Shown in pieces: positions 16,682 to 24,889 of a stretch of DNA of 53,339 bases; the first letter of the stretch is position 1, and every line of letters starts with the position of its first letter. Position numbers and translations under genes: made by a program. The notes beneath the pieces are model-generated. The model worked only from the letters and a program-made list of their open reading frames with translations, ran no database searches and was not told where the DNA came from. The stretch comes from an uncultured Acidobacteriaceae bacterium (lineage in GTDB: Bacteria > Acidobacteriota > Terriglobia > Terriglobales > Acidobacteriaceae): the NCBI GenBank assembly GCA_903911925.1, contig CAIWFH010000184.1:1-53339 (forward strand), in the 5' to 3' direction.

Positions 16682-17701
16682 ATGTCCACAAGTGCAAAGC
16701 CCACTGTGCCTTTGTCTGTGCGTATCAGGGCTCACATCTCAATTGCCAGGCTCGACCATTCGATCAAGAACCTCTTCGTTTTGCCTGGCATCATTGTGCC
16801 ACTTAGCGTCTCACCTGATTTGATTAATTTCCAATTAATACCCAAGCTGTTGCTTGCCTTTGCGGCGATTACGCTGGTTGCTTGCAGCAACTACGTCATT
16901 AACGAGGTACTCGATGCACCTTTCGATCGATTGCACCCGGTCAAGTGCAATCGTCCCGCGGCGCGCGGTCTCGTAAACATCGGCGCCGCTTACGCGCAAT
17001 GGATGTTGATGATGCTTGCCGGCATTGCGATCGCACTGCTCATCTCGAGGATATTTGCGCTTACGGCGCTCGTGCTTTGGATTATGGGCTGTCTCTACAA
17101 CTTCCCCCCCGTCCGGACAAAAGACGTGCCTTACCTTGATGTCTTAACTGAATCCATCAACAATCCGCTGCGCATGTTGCTGGGTTGGTTTGCGGTTACC
17201 AGCGTCCTCGTCCCGCCGGTTTCGTTGCTGATTGCTTACTGGATGATTGGATGTTATTTCATGGCGATTAAGCGATTCAGCGAGCTAGCCGAGATCAAGA
17301 GCCGCGCTGTGGCAGGCGCCTACCGAGCCTCGTTCAAGCACTACACGCCCGAATCCCTGCTCGTTTCCGTGCTTTTCTATGCATCTACGGCAATGCTGTT
17401 TCTTGGCGCGTTCATTATCCGCTATCGCATTGAATTGATTCTAGGCTTCCCCCTTGTTGCCTTGACCATGGCCATCTACCTGAAGCTCGCATTCAAGCCT
17501 GGCAGCTCAGTCCAGAACCCGGAAAAACTCTATCGTGAACCGCTCCTGATGGCATCTTTCACTGCGACTGTTCTTGCAATGTGTTTGTTGCTCTTCATTC
17601 GCATCCCGCAACTGGAGAGATTCTTCCTGCCGACCCTGCCGCAGGTGCAGAGCACCTCAGTGACTTCGGCAGCCGGTCTTTCCGGCACGATTGGTTCCTA
17701 A
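16682..17701 (+). CDS. UbiA-family membrane prenyltransferase (decaprenyl-phosphate phosphoribosyltransferase-like)
   Basis: This is a 339-residue inner-membrane protein with about nine hydrophobic helices. The UbiA motif NxxxDxxxD appears as NYVINEVLDAPFDRLHP near residues 70-86, followed by VKCNRP. The HP-x-K-x-x-RP pattern is typical of decaprenyl-phosphate 5-phosphoribosyltransferases and less so of ubiquinone enzymes. The second polar loop reads YLDVLTESINNPLRML. Such enzymes attach phosphoribose to a polyprenyl phosphate and feed lipid-linked arabinose synthesis. The next gene, 46 bases on, is a GT-C type membrane glycosyltransferase that would use a lipid-linked sugar. The exact acceptor is unproven; homogentisate or other UbiA roles remain possible. 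Confidence 0.78.
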   Translation: MSTSAKPTVPLSVRIRAHISIARLDHSIKNLFVLPGIIVPLSVSPDLINFQLIPKLLLAFAAITLVACSNYVINEVLDAPFDRLHPVKCNRPAARGLVNIGAAYAQWMLMMLAGIAIALLISRIFALTALVLWIMGCLYNFPPVRTKDVPYLDVLTESINNPLRMLLGWFAVTSVLVPPVSLLIAYWMIGCYFMAIKRFSELAEIKSRAVAGAYRASFKHYTPESLLVSVLFYASTAMLFLGAFIIRYRIELILGFPLVALTMAIYLKLAFKPGSSVQNPEKLYREPLLMASFTATVLAMCLLLFIRIPQLERFFLPTLPQVQSTSVTSAAGLSGTIGS

Positions 17702-17747
17702 CTCTCTCACTTAGATTTCCGAGAACTTTCTGAAAGGAAAACCCACG

Positions 17748-19343
17748 ATGGATTCTTCCGCACAAATGAGCGGGTTTGTTGGCACGGCGAAATCCTCTCG
17801 ATTCCCAAACGGAAGATTCCCGGCGTCAGCGGTTGCCTTCCTCGCTCTCACCACGGCTATTTCTCTCGTCTTGTCCCATTACTCGTTGCTGTGGTACGAC
17901 GAATTCCTGGTCCTGTGGACAGCTAACGTTTCCAGCATTGGCCAGTTAGCGCACATACAGCTCACATGTCCTATTTCCCTTCACCCGTTTGGGTATGACC
18001 CAATCGTATATGCCTCGATGCGGCTTTTCGGCGCGGGTCCATTTGGCATCCGCCTGCCCTCGCTTCTCGGCTATCTGATGATGCAGGTATGCCTGTATAT
18101 ATTTGTCCGTCGCATAGCTCCCGAGCGGGCAGCGGTGTTTGCTCTTGCATTTCCCGCGCTCAACACCACGCTCATCTATGCTTCGGAAGGGCGGCCCTAT
18201 GCCCTGATGCTCGGATGGTTCGCCCTGGCCATGGTCAGTTGGCAAACCGCAGTCCGCCGTGAGTCCCACCGCACATGGGCACTCCTGTCCCTCGCTCTGG
18301 CAGTCATCATGGCGCTTAACACACACTACTTCGGCGTTTTGCTTTTAGTGCCGCTTTGCGGCGCGGAACTCTACCGCAGCGTGCAGCGCCGGCGGCTGGA
18401 TATTCCGGTCCTCGCATCGATTGGCGCCGGCGCGGCAGGGATACTCCTGACCCTGCCCTTTATGAAAGCCGTTCGTGTCTTTCACGACCACTACTACCAG
18501 CACGACGGGGCGCGGCTGAGCGTGATCGCGAGAACGTATCTCTCTGTCTTGCCTGGATACGGCTTCACCCATCGTCACGCAGCGATTGCGGTCGTCTTCC
18601 TGGCCGTTTTTGCTGTGGCTTTGCTTTGGGAATTCCTTCGCCAATTGCGCGGCGCAACCGTCAATCTTCCCCATGCCGAGGCCGCCTTTCTCATTTTGCT
18701 CGCCGGCCTGCCTTTCTTCGGATACTTGATGACCTTTGTTTTGGCCACCAGCCTCGAGGGCCGTTTCCTGCACGGAGTGCTGGTTGGGATAAGCCCGCTC
18801 GCTGCCATAGCATTTATGCCGCTTTTGCGCCGTCAGATGGCTGGAAGAATCGTTCTGCTGGCGCTCTTCCTTGCGATCGCCTTTTTTGGATTCATGCACA
18901 TTCGCACATTTCGAAACGACGGGAAGAGAGTCATGTCGGGGCTCGTTCTGGCGCCGGAGGTCAAGGCCGCACTCATGTCCAGCCCGACCAAGCTACTCTA
19001 CATCGGGGCAACTTACGAATTTTCCCAAGCGAGTTACTATGAGCCCGACCCGGAAGTGCGCTCGCGCCTGGCCCTGGTCTATTCTGAAGAACAGGAGCTA
19101 CGCTGGCATCACGGAAACACCGGTGCTCTGACCGGGCTGCACATGCGCTCCTTTACCGGCTTCCCTATCGTACCTTTCGAGACGTTGGCCAAGCAGCCCG
19201 GCGACAACCTGATAGTAGTCTTTAACGCACTTGACCATACCGACGACTGGAGCGCGGAGGCCTTGGCCGCCGACCATTCTTCCTCTACGCGACTAGGCAC
19301 GTTTGCCGGTGGCGATGTGATGGCGGTTCACTTCATCCCGTGA
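17748..19343 (+). CDS. GT-C type membrane glycosyltransferase (PMT/ArnT-like)
   Basis: This is a 531-residue multi-span membrane protein with about ten helices and a C-terminal soluble part. The first outside loop carries an acidic pair (LLWYDEFLVLWTA), the usual catalytic or metal site of GT-C enzymes that take sugar from a polyprenyl-phosphate donor. Next come the RLPSLLGYL and EGRPYALMLGWFAL regions seen in PMT_2-type proteins. The UbiA-family enzyme just upstream could make the lipid-linked donor, so the two probably act in one pathway that decorates a surface polymer, lipid or protein. A GGAAA lies before the ATG. The acceptor is unknown. Confidence 0.78.
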   Translation: MDSSAQMSGFVGTAKSSRFPNGRFPASAVAFLALTTAISLVLSHYSLLWYDEFLVLWTANVSSIGQLAHIQLTCPISLHPFGYDPIVYASMRLFGAGPFGIRLPSLLGYLMMQVCLYIFVRRIAPERAAVFALAFPALNTTLIYASEGRPYALMLGWFALAMVSWQTAVRRESHRTWALLSLALAVIMALNTHYFGVLLLVPLCGAELYRSVQRRRLDIPVLASIGAGAAGILLTLPFMKAVRVFHDHYYQHDGARLSVIARTYLSVLPGYGFTHRHAAIAVVFLAVFAVALLWEFLRQLRGATVNLPHAEAAFLILLAGLPFFGYLMTFVLATSLEGRFLHGVLVGISPLAAIAFMPLLRRQMAGRIVLLALFLAIAFFGFMHIRTFRNDGKRVMSGLVLAPEVKAALMSSPTKLLYIGATYEFSQASYYEPDPEVRSRLALVYSEEQELRWHHGNTGALTGLHMRSFTGFPIVPFETLAKQPGDNLIVVFNALDHTDDWSAEALAADHSSSTRLGTFAGGDVMAVHFIP

Positions 19344-19433
19344 GTCTTGCGCGCGCCGGGATCTGGAACTCGATTCGCTCGTTCCTCACGTAAATAGGAC
19401 TCGGGCGCGTTCGACGCCGCGTTTTCGCTTGCC

Positions 19434-19451
19434 CAATTGAAAGTGAATCGT
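19434..19451 (+). repeat. 18-base motif, copy 2
   Basis: CAATTGAAAGTGAATCGT, 17 of 18 identical to 16210-16227. It lies 60 bases upstream of the CE15-like gene, where a promoter or operator would be expected. Confidence 0.5.
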
Positions 19452-19510
19452 TATGCTGGGGGCCGATTCTTACTCCCGCACGGGGCGATGCTCTGGAAGT
19501 GAGGCTCATC

Positions 19511-20983
19511 ATGACGATTCGGTGGTTGATTGTTCATCTCGGGCTGGCACCGGTTGCGTTTGCGCTTCTTGGCGGCCCGGCGGTGCTTCGGGTGGCGGCG
19601 CAAGCTGCTCCAGCCGCACCCCGGTCGCTGCGTACCATCGCGCCAACACCGGATCAATTTGCCATCCAGACAGCCAATGAAAAGGATCACCAGCGCCTCC
19701 TCGATCTGTTGGGCATCAAGGAACTGCGCCACCCGTCCTCCAACGACGCCAAGTCGCCGTACGCAACCAACTACGACGAATCCAAGGCGAATGTTTATCC
19801 CAGCCTGCCCGATCCGCTGCTACTGAAGAATGGGAAGCGCGTGGCCTCGGCCAAGGTTTGGTGGTCCGAGCGCCGCCCGGAGATCGTCGCTGACTTCGAC
19901 CGCGAGATTCTTGGGGTTCCTCCGGCCAACCTGCCCCGAGTGACCTGGGAGGTGGTCAGCACCACGAAAGAGAAATTCGGCGATATTCCCGTGATCACCA
20001 AGCGGCTTGTGGGCCATGTTGACAACTCCGCATGGCACTCGATCACGGTGAAGATTGACATGGTGCTCACCACGCCGGCCAACGCCGCCGGTCCGGTTCC
20101 GGTGATTCTGGAGTTGGCTTTCCCCGCCGAGTTCAAAGTGGCGCTCGAACGGCCGCGCCCGGAAACCATCACGTCCGGCATGGGTTACTACGGACAGGCC
20201 TGGCAAGACCAGGTTCTGGCCCGGGGCTGGGGCATTGCCGTTCTCTCACCCAACAGCTACCAGGCAGACAACGGCGCCGGCCTCACCGAGGGCATTATCG
20301 GCCTGGCCAACAAGGGGCAGCCACGCGGGTTGGGTGACTGGGGTGTTCTAAGAGCATGGGGATGGGGCGCCAGCCGCGCACTGGATTACTTTGAGACCGA
20401 CAAGGCCGTCGATGCGAAACAGGTGGGCATCCAGGGCCATTCGCGCATGGGCAAGGCTGCGCTGGCGGCCATGGCCTACGACTCGCGCTTCGCCATCTGC
20501 TACATCAGTTCCTCCGGCGAGGGCGGCGCCAAGCTTTACCGGCACATCTTCGGCGAACAAATCACCAACCTGGCTGCAGCCTCTGAGTACCACTGGATGG
20601 ACGGCAACTTTTTGAAGTACGCCGGCCCGCTCACGCCCGGCGACCTGCCTGTGGACAATCACGAACTGATCGCCCTGGCTGCCCCACGGCCGGTGTTCAT
20701 CGGCGGCGGCGCGAGCAATGGAGACGGGTACGCCAACCCGGCCGGCGATGCATGGGCTGACACCACGGGCATGTTCCTCGCCGAAGCAGCCGCTGGCCCA
20801 GTCTACCGCCTGCTGGGCAAAAAGGACCTGGGCGCAACAACGCTGCCGCCCATTGAAACTGCTCTTATCTCAGGAGATCTCGCCTTTCGTCAGCATGCGG
20901 GGGGACACACCCCTGCTCCAAACTGGCCGGTATTTCTTGAATTTGCCAGCCGGTATCTGCATGCGCCGGGAGAGACGCACTAG
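19511..20983 (+). CDS. CE15-like glucuronoyl esterase (secreted alpha/beta-hydrolase)
   Basis: The 490-residue protein has a signal peptide (to about residue 30) and an alpha/beta-hydrolase fold. The nucleophile motif GHSRMGKAAL places the catalytic serine at residue 311. CE15 glucuronoyl esterases have GxSRxGK here, which separates them from common esterases. The C-terminal FRQHAGGHTPAPNWP supplies the probable catalytic histidine (462 or 466). CE15 enzymes cut the ester between lignin alcohols and glucuronoxylan. I chose the ATG at 19511, six bases after GAGG; a GTG at 19499 is the alternative. The activity is inferred from family features. It converges on the GNAT gene with one base between stop codons. 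Confidence 0.82.
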   Translation: MTIRWLIVHLGLAPVAFALLGGPAVLRVAAQAAPAAPRSLRTIAPTPDQFAIQTANEKDHQRLLDLLGIKELRHPSSNDAKSPYATNYDESKANVYPSLPDPLLLKNGKRVASAKVWWSERRPEIVADFDREILGVPPANLPRVTWEVVSTTKEKFGDIPVITKRLVGHVDNSAWHSITVKIDMVLTTPANAAGPVPVILELAFPAEFKVALERPRPETITSGMGYYGQAWQDQVLARGWGIAVLSPNSYQADNGAGLTEGIIGLANKGQPRGLGDWGVLRAWGWGASRALDYFETDKAVDAKQVGIQGHSRMGKAALAAMAYDSRFAICYISSSGEGGAKLYRHIFGEQITNLAAASEYHWMDGNFLKYAGPLTPGDLPVDNHELIALAAPRPVFIGGGASNGDGYANPAGDAWADTTGMFLAEAAAGPVYRLLGKKDLGATTLPPIETALISGDLAFRQHAGGHTPAPNWPVFLEFASRYLHAPGETH

Positions 20984-20984
20984 C

Positions 20985-21485
20985 CTACAGCGGCTTCGAC
21001 ATCACGATGCAGTGGCACGCCACCTCTTTGCGAAAGGTACGGCCGTAGCGGAATTCTTCGGTGCCCGTCTCTACAAAGCCGAAGCGCCGGTAGATAGGCA
21101 GCAACTCAGGTCGCAGGCTCAGAACGGAAATGTCCACAGCTTCGCATCCCAGCTTGCGCAAGTGGTCCTCGGCCGCCTTGACCATCAAGCTGGCCAGGCC
21201 CTTGCCCTGCCATGCCGGATCAACCGCCAGCATGCCCATGTATCCGCGCTGGCCGCGGGCCTCGAAGTAAACCGAGGCAAGCAGCCCGCCTGAGCCATCC
21301 TCCGCCACCAGGATGGAGCCTTTCTGCATCATCGCGGCCATGCGTTCCGAATCAGTGCGGGTGCCCTCCAAAAAGGACTCCACGGCAAAGGCTGAGTTGA
21401 CCAGTTCGATAAGGCGCGGCTGATCGTCGGCGGTTGCCGGGCGAACGCGGGGCGCGGTGCAATCGGGAGTGCTGTGGCTGGTCAT
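20985..21485 (-). CDS. GNAT-family N-acetyltransferase
   Basis: This 166-residue enzyme is expected to transfer an acetyl group from acetyl-CoA to an amine. Motif A reads GMLAVDPAWQGKGLASLM, with the Q-x-x-G-x-G/A loop that holds the CoA pyrophosphate. Motif B includes LRPELLPIYRRFGFVE, the usual Y-x-x-x-G-F end. The substrate cannot be told from sequence. The gene converges on the CE15 gene without a visible terminator between them. Confidence 0.88.
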   Translation of the reverse strand: MTSHSTPDCTAPRVRPATADDQPRLIELVNSAFAVESFLEGTRTDSERMAAMMQKGSILVAEDGSGGLLASVYFEARGQRGYMGMLAVDPAWQGKGLASLMVKAAEDHLRKLGCEAVDISVLSLRPELLPIYRRFGFVETGTEEFRYGRTFRKEVACHCIVMSKPL

Positions 21486-21561
21486 GGAGTGGGCGGGCCT
21501 TGAAGCTCATTCTCGCATGGCGGCAAGGGCGCTCGCCGCAGAGAGAAGTTAGTATGCCCTC

Positions 21562-21590
21562 TTGACAGGAATTCTATACTTGTTTACTCT
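21562..21590 (+). promoter_or_regulatory. Possible promoter of the PadR-ADOP operon
   Basis: A consensus -35 box TTGACA lies at 21562-21567. The only -10 at proper spacing is weak (TACTCT, 21585-21590). A better TATACT at 21575-21580 is too close. If the -10 is 21585-21590, transcription would begin inside the first codons listed for PadR and favour the ATG at 21612. Confidence 0.35.
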
Positions 21591-21962
21591 ATGCCTGTAG
21601 CGAACAAGCCTATGACAGTCTCTACTCCTCGCGATTTGTTTCCGGGCGCACTCGAAATGATGATCCTCGAGTCGCTTCGCCGCCAGCCTGCGCACGGCTA
21701 TGCGCTGGTGCAGCATATCCAGCAGCGGTCAAACAACCTGCTCCAGGTGGAAGAGGGTTCGCTCTATCCGGCGCTGCAGCGGCTGCTGAAGTCGAAGCTG
21801 GTGAAGGCCGAGTGGGGCGTTTCTTCCACCAACCGCAAGGTGAGAACGTATCAGATTACCGCCGCGGGTCTTCGCCATCTTGAAGAGCAGATTTCAAGCT
21901 TTGAGCGGATGTTTGAAGGCATTGCGCTGGTTCTCAATCCGGGCAAGGCCGCAACAAGCTGA
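21591..21962 (+). CDS. PadR-family transcriptional regulator
   Basis: This 123-residue winged-helix DNA-binding protein has the PadR pattern GALEMMILESLRRQPAHGYAL, then EGSLYPALQRLLKSKLVKAEW, then TNRKVRTYQITAAGLRHL. The C-terminal helix would form the dimer. PadR-like proteins in front of ADOP permeases are very frequent in Acidobacteriota and probably repress the operon. The ATG at 21612 would also fit the family's usual length, and no clear ribosome-binding site separates the two starts. The next gene begins 24 bases downstream. Confidence 0.92.
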   Translation: MPVANKPMTVSTPRDLFPGALEMMILESLRRQPAHGYALVQHIQQRSNNLLQVEEGSLYPALQRLLKSKLVKAEWGVSSTNRKVRTYQITAAGLRHLEEQISSFERMFEGIALVLNPGKAATS

Positions 21963-21986
21963 AGAGGCAAGCCAGGAGGATTTCCA

Positions 21987-24617
21987 ATGAACTGGATTCC
22001 CGACATCTTCCGCCGTCGCAAGCTATACGACGATCTCTCTGAAGAAATCCGCCTGCACATTGAAGAGCGCACAGAGCAGCTAATGGCCGACGGCATGAGC
22101 CGCCATGAAGCCGAGCAGGCGGCGCGCAGAGCCTTCGGGAACCGCACGCTGCTTGAAGAGCGCAGCAGAGAAGTGTGGCAATGGCCGAGGCTGGAATCGA
22201 TCTGGGCCGACGTGCGATTTGCATTGCGCCAGTTGAGGCGTTCCCCCGGGTTCACGCTTGCAGCGATTGTGACCCTGGCGCTGGCTATCGGCGCGAATGC
22301 GGTGGTATTCAGCGTCATGAACGCGTTCATTCTGCGTCCCTTGAATGTGCCGCACGCGGAGAGCTTCTTCGCGCTCCAGCATGGAGTCGGGGACGTAGCC
22401 AATCAGTCCTATCCCGACTATCTCGATCTCCGGGATTGCAATCGCGGCTTCGATGACCTGGTGGCATACAACATTGTTCAGTCGGGATTGGATGCGGGCG
22501 GCGATCCATCCACCATCTGGATAGAGGAAGCCAGCGGGAACTACTTTGATGCTTTGGGCCTTCAACCGTTCCTCGGCCATGTATTCCACGCCGGCGACGA
22601 GCACGGGCCCAATAGTGCTCCGTATATTGTGCTTACCTACGCTTATTGGCACACGCATTTCCAGGACGACCGCGGGGTTGTGGGACGTGTCGTTCGACTC
22701 AACAAGCATCCTTTTACCATCATCGGTGTCGCGCCAAAAGACTTCCGCGGCACGCTCCTGTTTTTCAATCCCGATGTCTTTGTGCCGATCGTGAATCACC
22801 CGCTATTGGGCGCGAATGAATTGAGTGCGCGCGGGGACCGTTGGGTGTTTGAGATCATGGGCCATCTTAGAGCAGGCGTTACTTCTGCCCAGGCGGTTGC
22901 CGATTTGAACTCGATCGGGGCATCGCTTGAAAGGGCATATCCGAAGGACGAAGGCAAAATGACATTCGTCCTCACCCGTCCCAATCTCTATGGCGATTTT
23001 CTCGGCCGGCCTGTGCGGGCATTCATGACTGGATTGATGTTGCTGGCAGGCCTTATTCTGCTGGCCGCATGTGCCAACCTGGGCAGCTTGTTTGCCGCAC
23101 GCGCCGCCGATCGCTCCAGGGAAGTTGCACTGCGCCTGGCCCTCGGAGCCGGCCGCAAACGCATCCTGCGCGGAGTGTTCACTGAAGCCGTGTTGATTTC
23201 ACTCGCCGGCGGCGCGGTTGGACTCACATGCAGCGCCGTGCTGTTGCGGGCGCTCAGCGCATGGCAGCCCTTTCCCCGGTGGCCCCTTCATCTCGCCGTG
23301 AATCCCGATGCAAGGGTATACGGGGTTGCTGTGCTGCTGGCTCTGATCAGCGGACTTCTCTTTGGCGCGGTCCCTGTAAGGCAGGTTCTCCGCACAAGTC
23401 CCTACGAGGTTGTGAAGTCGGGATCGAACAGGGTTGCCGGAAGGCGGATGATCGCCCGCGATTTGTTGCTGGTGGTGCAGATTGCGATTTGCTCGGTATT
23501 GGTCACTTCTTCGATGGTTGCCGTGCGTGGATTAGCGCGCTCGCTGCGCGCCGACTTCGGGTTCGATGTGCAGAACAACTTGCTGGCGGAAACAGACCTG
23601 ATCATGGCCGGCTACAGTCCCGACCGAGTGCCCGCGATGCAAAAACGGATGATCGATGCGTTGCAGGCGATGCCTGGAGTTGAGTCCGTGGGATTGACAG
23701 ACAGCCTTCCGTTGGGAGCCGGCGCGGGGAAGTCGATTGTCTTCACCGACAATACGACCAATCTGAAGCCATCGAGCGTAGTTGCCGATGCCTTCGTTTT
23801 CAACATATCTCCCGAGTACTTACGCGCCGCGGGAACAGCCCTGCTTTCCGGGAGGGCTTTTACCTGGCAAGACGACAAAAGCTCGCCACGCGTCGCGGTG
23901 GTAAACGCGGAGTTTGCGCGCAGGGTTTTCGGTTCGATGAACAACGCCATCGGCCGCTATTACAAGATGCGCGATGGAACGCGGGTTGAGGTTGTGGGTC
24001 TTGCTGAAGATGGAAAGTATGGAGGCCTCAACGAGGATCCGCAGCCGGCGATGTTTCTCCCTATCCTCCAATCACCTTCCAACTCAACAATCTTGGTTGT
24101 GCGCTCGCGCCGCGATCCCCAACTTCTGGCGGCAGCGATGAGGAGTGAGTTGCGGCAACTGGATGCCGGGCTTCCCGTTTTCATTGAAACGCGGGACAAG
24201 CCAATGGCCGTGCTGATGTTTGGTCCGCGCATGGCGACAGTCGCGCTTGGCATTTTGGGAGCGATGGGCGGCATGCTTTCGATTACCGGCATTTTTGGAA
24301 TGGCGGCCTACTCGGTGAGCAAGCGGCTCAAGGAGTTGGGCATTCGCGTGGCCCTCGGAGCAGGGCGCAAAGAAGTGTTGCGGGCTGCGCTGGGGCGGGC
24401 TGTGAAACTGCTGGCGCTCGGCTCGGTAGCGGGATTGCTTCTGGGGATTCTGGCTAGCCGGGTGCTGGCTTTCATCGTTTACCAGGCCACGCCGCGCGAT
24501 CCGTTTGTATTGACGGGCGTTGTGTTGGCAATGGCATTGCTGGGGTTGCTGGCTACATGGATTCCGGCGCAGCGCGCGCTTTCGATTGATCCGCTGGTGC
24601 TGCTGAGGGAAGAGTGA
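21987..24617 (+). CDS. ADOP-type duplicated orphan ABC permease, copy 1
   Basis: This 876-residue membrane protein belongs to the acidobacterial duplicated orphan permease group. It has a cytoplasmic prefix domain (residues 1-80, with LSEEIRLHIEERTEQL and EAEQAARRAFGN). A MacB-type first helix (FTLAAIVTLALAIGANAVVF) and a large periplasmic domain follow. A three-helix FtsX region comes next (LMLLAGLILLAACANLGSLF ... RSREVALRLALGAGRKRILR). A second periplasmic domain and a second FtsX region repeat the arrangement (LKELGIRVALGAGRKEVLRAAL). No ATPase gene is nearby, as usual for ADOPs. Such permeases are thought to export small molecules or work as mechanotransmission devices; the substrate is unknown. 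It shares long stretches with copy 2. Confidence 0.93.
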   Translation: MNWIPDIFRRRKLYDDLSEEIRLHIEERTEQLMADGMSRHEAEQAARRAFGNRTLLEERSREVWQWPRLESIWADVRFALRQLRRSPGFTLAAIVTLALAIGANAVVFSVMNAFILRPLNVPHAESFFALQHGVGDVANQSYPDYLDLRDCNRGFDDLVAYNIVQSGLDAGGDPSTIWIEEASGNYFDALGLQPFLGHVFHAGDEHGPNSAPYIVLTYAYWHTHFQDDRGVVGRVVRLNKHPFTIIGVAPKDFRGTLLFFNPDVFVPIVNHPLLGANELSARGDRWVFEIMGHLRAGVTSAQAVADLNSIGASLERAYPKDEGKMTFVLTRPNLYGDFLGRPVRAFMTGLMLLAGLILLAACANLGSLFAARAADRSREVALRLALGAGRKRILRGVFTEAVLISLAGGAVGLTCSAVLLRALSAWQPFPRWPLHLAVNPDARVYGVAVLLALISGLLFGAVPVRQVLRTSPYEVVKSGSNRVAGRRMIARDLLLVVQIAICSVLVTSSMVAVRGLARSLRADFGFDVQNNLLAETDLIMAGYSPDRVPAMQKRMIDALQAMPGVESVGLTDSLPLGAGAGKSIVFTDNTTNLKPSSVVADAFVFNISPEYLRAAGTALLSGRAFTWQDDKSSPRVAVVNAEFARRVFGSMNNAIGRYYKMRDGTRVEVVGLAEDGKYGGLNEDPQPAMFLPILQSPSNSTILVVRSRRDPQLLAAAMRSELRQLDAGLPVFIETRDKPMAVLMFGPRMATVALGILGAMGGMLSITGIFGMAAYSVSKRLKELGIRVALGAGRKEVLRAALGRAVKLLALGSVAGLLLGILASRVLAFIVYQATPRDPFVLTGVVLAMALLGLLATWIPAQRALSIDPLVLLREE

Positions 24618-24697
24618 GTCAGCTTGCTGCCGGCAAAGCCAAATGCAGGTCCTTCGATTCGCTGCGCTCGTTTCCGATGCACGAGGCGGTCGAGAGT

Positions 24698-24820
24698 CGT
24701 GGTATCCCACCCATTCGTCAAAAAGCCGACGAATGGATGGGGCACCCAGCATTTGTGGAATATGCACCGGTGCATCTTTGGGTTGATCTCGCTTTCGCGG
24801 GTGAAGGTGCTGAGGATGAC
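24698..24820 (+). repeat. Dispersed hairpin element, copy 1 (long form)
   Basis: The core GGTATCCC ... GGGGCACCCAGC encloses a 9-bp perfect stem, CCATTCGTC (24711-24719) with GACGAATGG (24728-24736). About 70 further bases to 24820 align without gaps to copy 2 (33735-33804), about 50 of 70 identical by hand count. It lies between the two ADOP genes. A degenerate piece of the GATCCTTCGC-type repeat lies just before it (about 24650-24672). Confidence 0.75.
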
Positions 24821-24889
24821 GGCGTTGAGAGAAGTAGAAGGATGAGAGCCTGTTTTGATATGAACGGTTAGCGCGCTACAGGGGGGCAA

